A DNA stretch of 19,773 nucleotides. Source: JALYGK01 sp036259835 (GTDB lineage: Bacteria > Actinomycetota > UBA4738). Below, one piece after another: positions 8,489-14,942 of the stretch; position 1 is the stretch's first letter, and each line of letters begins with the position of its first letter. Position numbers and translations under genes: made by a program. The notes under the pieces are model-generated. The model was not told the DNA's origin, did no database searches, and saw nothing but the letters and a program-made list of their open reading frames with translations. Location: the NCBI GenBank assembly GCA_036259835.1, contig DATABA010000138.1:1-19773 (forward strand), in the 5' to 3' direction.

Positions 8489-8515
8489 TGTAGCGTGTCT
8501 TTGTAGCGTTGTCTT
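8489..8515. repeat. tandem 13/14-bp repeat in the dnaK leader
   Basis: Two adjacent units, TGTAGCGTGTCTT (8489-8501) and TGTAGCGTTGTCTT (8502-8515), differ only by one inserted T. They fill most of the predicted 5' untranslated leader of dnaK, directly upstream of the ribosome binding site. They may affect messenger structure or simply reflect slippage. Confidence 0.6.
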
Positions 8516-8527
8516 TAGCTTGAACCG

Positions 8528-8556
8528 AAGATAAATCTTGAGTGTCTTAGTGTCAA
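8528..8556 (-). promoter_or_regulatory. dnaK operon promoter, housekeeping-sigma type
   Basis: On the minus strand a perfect -35 TTGACA (plus positions 8551-8556) is followed after exactly 17 bp by TATCTT (8528-8533), a good -10. Transcription should start near 8521, giving a leader of about 44 nt before the dnaK ATG. The near-consensus sequence implies a strong promoter that is held down by a repressor rather than one that needs an alternative sigma factor. This fits the overlapping HspR site. The promoter is read directly from sequence; the start point is inferred. Confidence 0.85.
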
Positions 8557-8557
8557 C
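8537..8557 (-). promoter_or_regulatory. HAIR operator (HspR binding site)
   Basis: The plus strand reads CTTGAGT, 7 bp, TGTCAAC. The known HAIR consensus is CTTGAGT-N7-ACTCAAG. The left half is perfect and the spacing is exactly 7. The right half matches only 4 of 7 because it also has to carry the -35 TTGACA on the minus strand. The site covers the -35 and most of the spacer, so bound HspR would block RNA polymerase. The gene for HspR is in the operon it would control, which makes a self-regulating loop. Confidence 0.85.
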
Positions 8558-8588
8558 TTTCGAACCGAAGGCCGAGCATTCAGGACAT

Positions 8589-8604
8589 GGTCGGACGGCC
8601 GACC
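8589..8604. repeat. 6-bp inverted repeat in the divergent control region
   Basis: GGTCGG (8589-8594) and CCGACC (8599-8604) form a perfect inverted repeat with a 4-bp centre. It lies upstream of both the dnaK promoter and the forward promoter. There is no T-run beside it, so an operator is more likely than a terminator. No known consensus is recognised. Confidence 0.45.
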
Positions 8605-8623
8605 TGAGACCGCCCTCCGGCTG

Positions 8624-8653
8624 TTGAAGCAATGCGGGCAAAACCCCCATAAT
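8624..8653 (+). promoter_or_regulatory. candidate promoter for the DivIVA-like gene pair
   Basis: TTGAAG (8624-8629, 4 of 6 to TTGACA) and CATAAT (8648-8653, 5 of 6 to TATAAT) are 18 bp apart. Transcription would start near 8660, giving a leader of about 40 nt to the ATG at 8702. This is a plausible housekeeping promoter, diverging from that of dnaK. Confidence 0.5.
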
Positions 8654-8701
8654 GGCGGCTCACCCGAATTGACCAGCTACAGCTACTGAAGAGGAGGGGC
8701 G

Positions 8702-8938
8702 ATGAGCAGCGACGCGCCGAAGCTCGGCACGGGGTTGTTTGGCTACCGTCGCTCCGCCGTACAGGAAATGATGGCGGAAGGTGACGCGAGGCTTCGGGAG
8801 GCGCAAGAGCGCCTCCGGGCGGCGGAGCTGAGGGTTTCGGAGCTTCAGCAGGAGATCGAGACACTCAGACGCCGCAACGACCAGATGAATCAGCAGATCG
8901 AGCAGGTCGAGCGGTTCGAGGAGGCGGAGACGCGATGA
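8702..8938 (+). CDS. small DivIVA-like coiled-coil protein (78 aa), upstream paralog
   Basis: After a short N-terminus comes PKLGTGLFGYRRSAVQEMM (6-24). This is reminiscent of the DivIVA N-terminal pattern in which a Gly-Tyr motif and a following Val begin the lipid-binding domain. Residues 24-73 are an almost uninterrupted charged coiled coil with no proline. There is no membrane segment, and the protein ends where a normal DivIVA would continue. A strong GAGGAGGGG precedes the ATG. Its TGA overlaps the next ATG by 4 nt. It aligns without gaps over about 70 residues to the start of the next protein (14 identities in the first 20). The DivIVA relationship is an inference from motif and coil; polar or septal scaffolding is a guess. 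A free N-terminal module that pairs with the larger paralog is possible. Confidence 0.8.
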   Translation: MSSDAPKLGTGLFGYRRSAVQEMMAEGDARLREAQERLRAAELRVSELQQEIETLRRRNDQMNQQIEQVERFEEAETR

Positions 8939-10128
8939 GCACCGAAGAGCCAAAACTCGGCAAGAGCCTGTTTGGGTACGCTCGCTCGGCGGTGGCCCGC
9001 ATCCTCGCAGACCGCGAGATCATGCTTCGACAAGCGGAAGGAGCGGTGCGCGACGCCGAGACCCGAGCCGAAGAGCTCGAGCGAGAGCTGGCAGAGATGC
9101 GCGCCCTCAACACACGACTGGACCGGCAGATGGAGCGCCTCCACGTGGACGTGGATTCGGTTCCCGTCGACGAGCCGATCGGCCGGATCGATGATTCGTC
9201 CGAGCTGGAGATGGAGGCTGAAGCCGTGGAAGAAGAAGAAGAGATCCCGATTTTCTCGGAACCGATTTCGATGTGGGACGCAGAAAGCACATCCTCGGAC
9301 GAATCGTTTTCCGCGGTTGAAGCACAGGGTCCGGTCCGGCGCATCGACGCAGTCGCCGACGATTCGGACGAGGCCACGTCGGACGACACGTCGGCGTTCT
9401 GGGCCCCCGCTCAGTACGCGGCGGCGTCGGTTCGAGGGCCGGAAGACCGGGCCACCCAGCAGCCCGGTCCGGAGCCATCCTGGTTCTCCGGATACGAAGT
9501 AGAGTCCAGTCCTGTAACCGAACCGGAGGGAGTGGAGGACATTACTGACGTGATGCGAAACGACGTCGACGCAGGAGAGCCGCCCCGCCCTCGGCGGCCG
9601 GAAGTGACTTCGAGCTTCAGCGAGGAGCTCGCCGGAATCCTGGCCGCGGCCGAAGAATCCGCTGCCGGCATCGTGGAACGGGCACGGATCACCACCGAGC
9701 GTCAGATCACCGAGTCCACCAGGTTGTGGCGGGAGGTCGAAGCTGAGGTCACTCGGTTCTCGTCCTGGCGCGAGCAGATCGAGCCGGTCATTCGGCGAAT
9801 CGCCTCCAAGGTGGATGACGTGCGTACCAGGATCGAAGAGGTTCCGGAGCGGATCCGCGAGGCGCTGGCTCCGATGGCGGACTCGATCTCTTCCCTCGAC
9901 AGCGACATGGCGGAGCTGGCCGCGGCGAGCACACCGCCGCTGCTTCTCAAGCCCTCGGGACTGGACGAGCGGGAGAACGAGGTCCTCGAGTCGCGCGAAC
10001 GGGCAGAGCAGTACGCGCAAAGCGCCGCTGGAGGGAACCACCCCGGCGAGGTCGAGGCTTCGGCAGGCGCCACCGTGGCGGAGCCCGAGTACAGCGCCGA
10101 GACTGGCGAAAACCTGACCGAAGGCTGA
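8935..10128 (+). CDS. DivIVA-like coiled-coil protein (397 aa), downstream paralog
   Basis: The N-terminus has PKLGKSLFGYARSAVARIL (6-24) and a coiled coil to about residue 70, paralogous to the 78-aa protein before it. Residues 75-210 are an acidic, Ser/Asp/Glu-rich, probably disordered linker containing a run of Glu near 99-103. Residues 228-330 form a second helical region (FSEELAGILAAAEESAAGIV, then TRLWREVEAEVTRF and further heptads). It resembles the C-terminal coils of actinobacterial DivIVA/Wag31-type proteins. The tail is Gly/Glu-rich. There is no signal peptide or membrane segment. The ATG overlaps the preceding stop (ATGA), so translation is coupled. The Fe-S oxidoreductase gene begins 16 nt after the stop. 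A cytoskeletal scaffold is likely; the exact role is unknown. The long minus-strand open frame over this gene is a GC-rich shadow. Confidence 0.85.
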   Translation: MSTEEPKLGKSLFGYARSAVARILADREIMLRQAEGAVRDAETRAEELERELAEMRALNTRLDRQMERLHVDVDSVPVDEPIGRIDDSSELEMEAEAVEEEEEIPIFSEPISMWDAESTSSDESFSAVEAQGPVRRIDAVADDSDEATSDDTSAFWAPAQYAAASVRGPEDRATQQPGPEPSWFSGYEVESSPVTEPEGVEDITDVMRNDVDAGEPPRPRRPEVTSSFSEELAGILAAAEESAAGIVERARITTERQITESTRLWREVEAEVTRFSSWREQIEPVIRRIASKVDDVRTRIEEVPERIREALAPMADSISSLDSDMAELAAASTPPLLLKPSGLDERENEVLESRERAEQYAQSAAGGNHPGEVEASAGATVAEPEYSAETGENLTEG

Positions 10129-10144
10129 TACCAGAGCCCCGAGC

Positions 10145-12181
10145 GTGCTCTCGTCCGTAGGAGCTCCCCTGCTCGGCTTGAGCCTGGTAAGGCCGGCGTT
10201 CCTCTTCCTGGCGGCCGGCGCCGCCTTCGCCATTTTCTCGCGGCGCGCCTACGACCTCTACCGCTTCGTTCGGCTGGGCCGGCCGGTCAACCGGTTCGAC
10301 GACCTCCCCCGGCGCGTCGAGCAGGAAGCTGTGGTCGTCCTGGGCCAGCGAAAGCTCCTGCAACGGCTCGGGCCCGGTCTCATGCACGCGTTCATCTTCT
10401 GGGGCTTCTTGATCCTCCTCACGACGATCGTCGAGGCAATCGGAGAAGTCTTCGTCCGCGACTTCGCAATCCCGCTGATCGGCCGCTCCGGCTGGCTCGG
10501 ACTGCTCCAGGACGTCTTTTCGGTGCTTGTGATCGTCGGGATCGGCATGGCGGTGTACTACCGCAAGGTCCAGCGGCCGGAGCGGTTCAAGGGCAGCCAT
10601 CTCGAGGAAGCCGACTTCATCCTCCTAATGATCCTCGGGATCATGCTCACTCTCCTCGCGCTGAACGGCGCCAAGATCGCTCTCGGAATCAACGAGGCAC
10701 CGGCGGCATGGACCCCGGCCAGCACCCTGGTGGCGCAGATCTTCGAGCCCATGAGTGAGGGCAGCGTCGATTTCTTCGAGAACGTGTTTCTGTGGTCCCA
10801 TCTGCTGCTGATTTTCGGGTTCCTGGCCTACATCCCCTACTCGAAGCACCTCCACATCTTCGTGTCGGAGATCAACGTCTTCTTCACCAAGACGAAGCCA
10901 CGCGGAAAGATCGAGAAGCTCGATATCGATCTGGAAGCGGCCGACGGAGACGTTCGCCTCGGCGCCGGAACCATCGAGGACCTCTCCTGGAAGCAAATGC
11001 TGGACCTGTACTCCTGCACTGAGTGCGGCCGCTGTCAGAACCAGTGCCCCGCATGGAACACCGGCAAGCCTCTGTCGCCCAAGCTCCTGATCATGAACCT
11101 CCGCGACCACCTCTTCGAGAAGGGACCGGAGATCCTCGCGGCCAAGAGCAAAGGCCGCGAGTACGAACGTGAACCGCTGAACCCGAACGTGGTCGAAGAC
11201 GAGGTCATCTGGGACTGCACGACGTGCGGAGCATGCGTGTACGAGTGCCCCGTGGACATCGAGCACATCGATCACATCATCGACATGCGGCGGAACCTGG
11301 TGATGGCGGAATCCCGGTTCCCCCAAGAGGCGGGACTGCTGCTTCGAAACCTCGAGAGCTCGGCCAACCCGTGGGGAGCCGACCAGTCAACCCGCGCCGA
11401 TTGGGCGAAGGGTCTCGGCGTGCGAATCATGGAGGACGGACAGGCTCCCGAATACCTCTACTGGGTGGGCTGCGCCAGCTCCTTCGACGACCGCGCCAAG
11501 AAGATCGCTCAGGCGGTCGCCGCGCTCCTCCAGAAGGCACAGGTCCCCTTCGCCATCCTCGGGCCCAGGGAGCTTTGCAACGGTGACCCCGCGCGCCGGA
11601 TCGGGAACGAGTACCTCTATCAGGAGCTAGCTCGGAAGAACGTGGACACCCTCAACAGCGCGGGCGTTCGCAAGGTCATCGTCAACTGCCCACACTGCTT
11701 CAACACGCTCAGGAATGAGTATCCCGACTTCGGCGGCGACTATGAGGTCGTTCATCACACCGAGCTCTTCGCGAGGCTCATGAAGGACGGCCGCCTTCAG
11801 CCCACCACCGAGGTGAACGAAGTGCTCACGTATCACGACCCGTGCTACCTGGGGCGCCACAACGGCGTCTATGACGAGCCGCGAGACGTCCTGGAGCGGA
11901 TCCCGGGACTCACATCGCGCGAGATGCCACGGCACAGAGAACGGGGGTTCTGCTGCGGAGCGGGCGGCTCGAGGATGTGGATGGAGGAGCGGCTCGGTAA
12001 GCGGGTCAACATGGAGAGAACCGAGGAGGCCATCTCGACCGGCGCCAACACCATGGGTGTGGCGTGTCCCTACTGCCTGATCATGTTGGACGACGGAGCG
12101 AAGGCCAAGGGCGAAACGATCAGGGTCGTCGACGTCGCGAACGTCGTCGTGGAAGCGACGGACGCCTCTCCGGAAGCTTAG
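10145..12181 (+). CDS. membrane Fe-S oxidoreductase, heterodisulfide-reductase/EtfD-like
   Basis: The protein fuses a membrane cytochrome-b-like part to a soluble Fe-S part. About five membrane segments lie near residues 15-32, 80-103, 118-138, 157-180 and 214-232, with His at 81, 219, 235 and 237 as possible haem ligands. Two 4Fe-4S motifs follow: C291, C294, C297, C301 and C358, C361, C364, C368. Two CCG-type cysteine domains end it: the first with C443, C478, C515 and C518; the second with C567, C603-C604, C641 and C644. This is the layout of mycobacterial EtfD (Rv0338c), which passes electrons from electron-transfer flavoprotein in fatty-acid oxidation to menaquinone; that role is inferred here, since no etf gene is in the window. 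The start is GTG with weak ribosome binding; a TTG 11 codons later is an alternative. The gene lies 16 nt behind the DivIVA-like pair, probably in the same transcript. Confidence 0.9.
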   Translation: MLSSVGAPLLGLSLVRPAFLFLAAGAAFAIFSRRAYDLYRFVRLGRPVNRFDDLPRRVEQEAVVVLGQRKLLQRLGPGLMHAFIFWGFLILLTTIVEAIGEVFVRDFAIPLIGRSGWLGLLQDVFSVLVIVGIGMAVYYRKVQRPERFKGSHLEEADFILLMILGIMLTLLALNGAKIALGINEAPAAWTPASTLVAQIFEPMSEGSVDFFENVFLWSHLLLIFGFLAYIPYSKHLHIFVSEINVFFTKTKPRGKIEKLDIDLEAADGDVRLGAGTIEDLSWKQMLDLYSCTECGRCQNQCPAWNTGKPLSPKLLIMNLRDHLFEKGPEILAAKSKGREYEREPLNPNVVEDEVIWDCTTCGACVYECPVDIEHIDHIIDMRRNLVMAESRFPQEAGLLLRNLESSANPWGADQSTRADWAKGLGVRIMEDGQAPEYLYWVGCASSFDDRAKKIAQAVAALLQKAQVPFAILGPRELCNGDPARRIGNEYLYQELARKNVDTLNSAGVRKVIVNCPHCFNTLRNEYPDFGGDYEVVHHTELFARLMKDGRLQPTTEVNEVLTYHDPCYLGRHNGVYDEPRDVLERIPGLTSREMPRHRERGFCCGAGGSRMWMEERLGKRVNMERTEEAISTGANTMGVACPYCLIMLDDGAKAKGETIRVVDVANVVVEATDASPEA

Positions 12182-12224
12182 CTCCGAACGACTTCCGGCC
12201 GCGGCGCAGGGCCCCGTCCGGAAG
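12170..12224 (+). terminator. possible terminator: two overlapping, mutually exclusive hairpins
   Basis: CCGGAAG (12170-12176), CTTCCGG (12192-12198) and CCGGAAG (12218-12224) allow the middle segment to pair with either side. The loops are 15 or 19 nt, and the oxidoreductase stop codon lies in the first loop. There is no clear U-run, so intrinsic termination is uncertain. Confidence 0.35.
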
Positions 12225-12295
12225 GTCTCCCCCCACTCCGACTTTTGGCCCTCAAGCGCCTGCGTCCTTCGACCGATATTCGCCCTGGATGTTCC

Positions 12296-12323
12296 TTGCA
12301 TCGAGCACTTCGGAGCCTAGAAT
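12296..12323 (+). promoter_or_regulatory. candidate promoter for the two-component operon
   Basis: TTGCAT (12296-12301) and TAGAAT (12318-12323, 5 of 6 to TATAAT) are 16 bp apart. A start near 12330 would give a leader of about 144 nt before the ATG at 12474 and would rule out the in-frame TTG at 12324 as the start codon. Confidence 0.4.
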
Positions 12324-12329
12324 TTGACT

Positions 12330-12473
12330 TCCTCCGCACTTCCGAGGAAACGCAGAGAGCCTTGGGGCCGACCGCCAGAGCGACCTTCCCCGCGCGGCAA
12401 GTCGGGGTCGAAGGCCCGCTCCCAGGTGCAGCCGCCTGACGGCGGGAACCGGGGCGAATGGGGCTACGACCAC
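12330..12473 (+). other. untranslated leader of the histidine kinase gene, structured
   Basis: No gene is supported here; the in-frame reading is only Arg/Pro/Gly-rich filler. The segment holds an inverted repeat GCCGCC-TGAC-GGCGG at about 12431-12445. Immediately after it comes GGGAACCGGGGCGAAT, which loosely recalls part of the cyclic-di-AMP (ydaO) riboswitch core. The remaining conserved blocks of that riboswitch are not visible before the start codon. A structured leader is plausible; a riboswitch is unproven. Confidence 0.3.
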
Positions 12474-14114
12474 ATGGCGACCGAGGACTTTGAGACTCAA
12501 AGAGTGACGGAGACCAGCGCTTCGAGCGCTGCCATTCCCGCGGGCACCAAGCGGCGCCGATCGCGCCGCAGCGGCACGCCCCCCCACCGCCCGCCAACCG
12601 AATCGTTCCCGCTCATTCGAAGCGAGGACGACCGCGGCGTCTTGCGCGCGGCACTGACCGCGGTTCGTGAAGAGCTCGGATTCGAAACGGCCAGCGTCTT
12701 CGCCAGCAGCCCCGATGGATGGAGACTCCTGGAGCGTGACGGCCCGGTCCGGCCGTGGCACGGTGTATTGGATCCGGGGATCCTGGAAGGAACCAGCGAC
12801 GCCGCCGAGTACCCGGACGTAACGACGGTTCCGGGGGTCGGTCCCCGCCTGGCGGCTCTGGGATGTCGAAGCCTGGCCATGCTGCCGCTGCCACAGTCGA
12901 CGCGGCTACTCCTGGATTCCGGCAGACGGGTTCCGACCGACGGGTGGATCGACCGGGCTCGGCCGTACCTGGACCTCATGGCGATCATGACGGGTCCTGC
13001 GTGGATGGCGGCGGGAGCGCTTCGGAACCATGAAGAGGTCGCCGCGCTCAGTCGGACGTTCGCCGCCTGCCAGGATCTTCTTTCAAGTGCCGACGCCCGA
13101 ACCGAGGATCTCCTGGAAAAGGTGAAGGACGCGCTTCGAGCCGACGAGCTCTTCTTGATCCACGAGCACACGGGGAGGGCGGTCGTGATGGCGTCCCCCG
13201 GAGGAACGGTTCGAGAGCTATCGCCGGAAGCTCGAAATTGGCTCGGGCTCGTCGGTGATTCCGACTTCGACGACGACAGGCTTCGGAGCCTGGCGATCCT
13301 GGTCGGAGCGTCTTCGCGCGCACTGGCCGCCGCGAGCGGACGGGACGGCACCGAGCACGAGCTCCTTGTGGCCGGGTGGGCCGAGGGACCGGCGCTCTCG
13401 CCCGTGTCGATTGACGTAGTGGCGCACGCCGTTTCCACAGCGCGAGCCGCCATGCAGACGCGACGCCGCGCCGTCACGTCGGTGGTTGATCGCGAACGAG
13501 CTCGGATGGCCTACGCACTCCACGACGACTTGATTCAGACGGTGACCGGGGCGGTGCTCGAGCTCGAAGCGCTCCAAAAGCGCATCGAACGGGACCCCCA
13601 GGAAGCCATCTCGGCATTGAACCATTCGACCTCCGAAGTTCGCCGGGCGCTGACCGAGCTCCGGGGAACCCTTTTCGAGCTGTCCCAGGGGGAGGACGAA
13701 CCGGAAGCTCCGACCGCCCCACTCGCGCGATACGTCGAGGACGTCGTCAAGCGGTGGCGGCTTCCCGCGCGCGTTGCGGTTAAGGGCGACCTGAACGCCG
13801 TCGCTCCTCGTGTCCTGGCGGTGGCGTACTCGGTGATTCGGGAGGGTTTGACCAACGCCGCCAAACACGCTGCCGGGTCCAACGTCACGGTGACACTCTC
13901 CGCCTCGGAGAATGAGCTCACCGTCACGGTGGCCGACACGGGCCGTGGCTTCAGCGAGGATCAGGAGAACGCCGCGCGGGCCGCGAATCACTTCGGGCTC
14001 AACATGCTTCGAGCGCGGGTCGAGGACGTCGGCGGCGCTCTGGATGTGCAGTCCAGGGCAGGAAAGGGAACGCGTCTCATCGCGCACCTCCCGATGCGGG
14101 CGGAGTTGCGATGA
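12474..14114 (+). CDS. soluble sensor histidine kinase, NarL-partner (HisKA_3) type
   Basis: The 546-aa reading has a basic, disordered N-terminus (1-45) and two GAF-like regions (about 50-175 and 185-330, assigned from overall pattern only). The dimerisation/phosphotransfer domain carries ERARMAYALHDDLIQTVTGA, so H350 is the likely phosphorylated residue. The ATP-binding domain has the N-box REGLTNAAKHA (N461), G1 DTGRGF (488-493) and G2 HFGLNML. All catalytic motifs are intact. No membrane segment is present, so the signal should be cytoplasmic or reach it through a ligand or redox change. I chose the ATG at 12474 because upstream sequence is non-coding in character and a promoter lies at 12296-12323; the ribosome site is weak. 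The stop overlaps the regulator start by 4 nt, marking a cognate pair. Confidence 0.9.
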   Translation: MATEDFETQRVTETSASSAAIPAGTKRRRSRRSGTPPHRPPTESFPLIRSEDDRGVLRAALTAVREELGFETASVFASSPDGWRLLERDGPVRPWHGVLDPGILEGTSDAAEYPDVTTVPGVGPRLAALGCRSLAMLPLPQSTRLLLDSGRRVPTDGWIDRARPYLDLMAIMTGPAWMAAGALRNHEEVAALSRTFAACQDLLSSADARTEDLLEKVKDALRADELFLIHEHTGRAVVMASPGGTVRELSPEARNWLGLVGDSDFDDDRLRSLAILVGASSRALAAASGRDGTEHELLVAGWAEGPALSPVSIDVVAHAVSTARAAMQTRRRAVTSVVDRERARMAYALHDDLIQTVTGAVLELEALQKRIERDPQEAISALNHSTSEVRRALTELRGTLFELSQGEDEPEAPTAPLARYVEDVVKRWRLPARVAVKGDLNAVAPRVLAVAYSVIREGLTNAAKHAAGSNVTVTLSASENELTVTVADTGRGFSEDQENAARAANHFGLNMLRARVEDVGGALDVQSRAGKGTRLIAHLPMRAELR

Positions 14115-14779
14115 AAATCCTCCTTGTCGATGACCACACTCTGGTCCGCAAGGGCTTGATCCACCTTCTCGGTTCGGTCCTCTCGGAGGCGGAGGTGGAC
14201 GAGGCAGAGGACGCCGACGAGGCCTTGCAAAAACTCCGCGCGTCGAAGTACGACGTCGCCCTGGTGGATATCCGGTTGCCCGGGCGCGATGGACTGCAGC
14301 TCCTGAAGGAAATCCGTGCCGAATGGGACGACGTTCCCGTGATCATTCTTTCCAGCTACGACAACGGGGAGTACGTCAAGACGGCTTTGGGAGATGGCGC
14401 CGCCGGATATCTCCTGAAGGACACGACGCCGGAAGACTTGATCCAGGCGATAACCGTCGCCATGAGCGGCTCTGGCAACGTCCTTTCGCCCCGAGCCGTA
14501 CGAAACATGTTCGACGTCACGACCGCAGCGCCTTCGGCCCGGGAAGAGACGTCCCATCAGGATGCCGGACTCACGAAGCGTGAATCAGACGTTCTCCAGC
14601 TCTTGGCCAAGGGCTGCAGCAACCGGGAGATCTCGAGACAGCTGTTCCTCTCCGAGAAAACCGTGAAGGCGCACCTTGCCGCAGTTTTCCGCAAGCTCGG
14701 TGTGACCAACCGAACTCAGGCGGCCATGGTCGCCGTCTCCAAGGGGCTCGGTGGTCCCGTGAGTGCCGGCGCACGCTAA
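14111..14779 (+). CDS. NarL/FixJ-family response regulator
   Basis: The receiver domain (1-120) has the acidic pocket D7-D8, phospho-acceptor D53 in LVDIRLPGRD, S81 and K103 (GYLLKD), all as expected. A linker leads to the LuxR-type helix-turn-helix (about 152-212): LTKRESDVLQLLAKGCSNRE, then SEKTVKAHLAAVFRKLGV. Phosphorylation by the kinase encoded just upstream should promote dimerisation and DNA binding. The 4-nt ATGA overlap means coupled translation. The target genes are unknown; the HEAT-repeat gene directly downstream on the same strand is a candidate because an unexplained tandem repeat lies at the end of this gene. The 222-aa length is typical. The stop codon lies inside the first unit of that repeat. 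Confidence 0.95.
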   Translation: MKILLVDDHTLVRKGLIHLLGSVLSEAEVDEAEDADEALQKLRASKYDVALVDIRLPGRDGLQLLKEIRAEWDDVPVIILSSYDNGEYVKTALGDGAAGYLLKDTTPEDLIQAITVAMSGSGNVLSPRAVRNMFDVTTAAPSAREETSHQDAGLTKRESDVLQLLAKGCSNREISRQLFLSEKTVKAHLAAVFRKLGVTNRTQAAMVAVSKGLGGPVSAGAR

Positions 14780-14816
14780 CCCTCCGCGGTAGGCGTGCAC
14801 TAACCCCTCCGCAGTA
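14768..14816. repeat. imperfect tandem repeat (24/25 bp) spanning the regulator stop codon
   Basis: Unit 1 (14768-14791) and unit 2 (14792-14816) are adjacent. Both begin GGCG, contain CTAACCC and end in TCCGC-x-GTA. They differ at four bases plus one inserted C. Unit 1 contains the response-regulator TAA; unit 2 repeats that TAA. It may be a decayed duplication or a pair of regulator binding sites. Confidence 0.6.
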
Positions 14817-14862
14817 AAAGTCTCAGTTTCCAGGCGCCGAAAGGCGGTTGTTCTTCGTTCCT

Positions 14863-14889
14863 TTGACTGTTGTGCCGCCCGGCTAAGCT
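14863..14889 (+). promoter_or_regulatory. weak candidate promoter for the HEAT-repeat genes
   Basis: TTGACT (14863-14868, 5 of 6) is followed after 15 bp by TAAGCT (14884-14889), which fits only the loose TAnnnT form. The short spacer and weak -10 would suit an activated promoter. It lies about 55 bp before the ATG at 14943. Confidence 0.3.
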
Positions 14890-14942
14890 GGAATTCAATT
14901 CGAGGGGCGAATTCCCATTCTTAGAGGCGGTCAAGGGAGCTT

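Larger units (their letters stand above)
8522..8570. repeat. direct repeat GAACCGAAG flanking the dnaK promoter
   Basis: GAACCGAAG occurs at 8522-8530 and again at 8562-8570, 40 bp apart (about four DNA turns), on either side of the HAIR operator. The first copy overlaps the -10 and start region; the second lies just upstream of the -35. The repeat could be a binding site for a second regulator, or chance. No known factor site is recognised. Confidence 0.6.

Noticed and set aside
8477..8650. N-terminal extension of dnaK to 8650
   Set aside because: The extension would contain the promoter, the HAIR operator and the leader; conserved DnaK sequence and the ribosome site point to 8476.
8890..10233. 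447-codon open frame on the minus strand over the long DivIVA-like gene
   Set aside because: Its composition is rich in Arg, Gly and Pro with no family motif. The plus-strand reading has a paralog, a coiled coil and coupled starts.
12324..12473. TTG-initiated extension of the histidine kinase
   Set aside because: The extension is Arg/Pro/Gly filler and begins at or before the predicted transcription start.
14776..14795. GCTAACC...GGTAGGCG resembling the 3' block of a cyclic-di-AMP riboswitch
   Set aside because: The 5' blocks would have to lie in the response-regulator coding sequence and are not there; the match is explained by the tandem repeat and chance.
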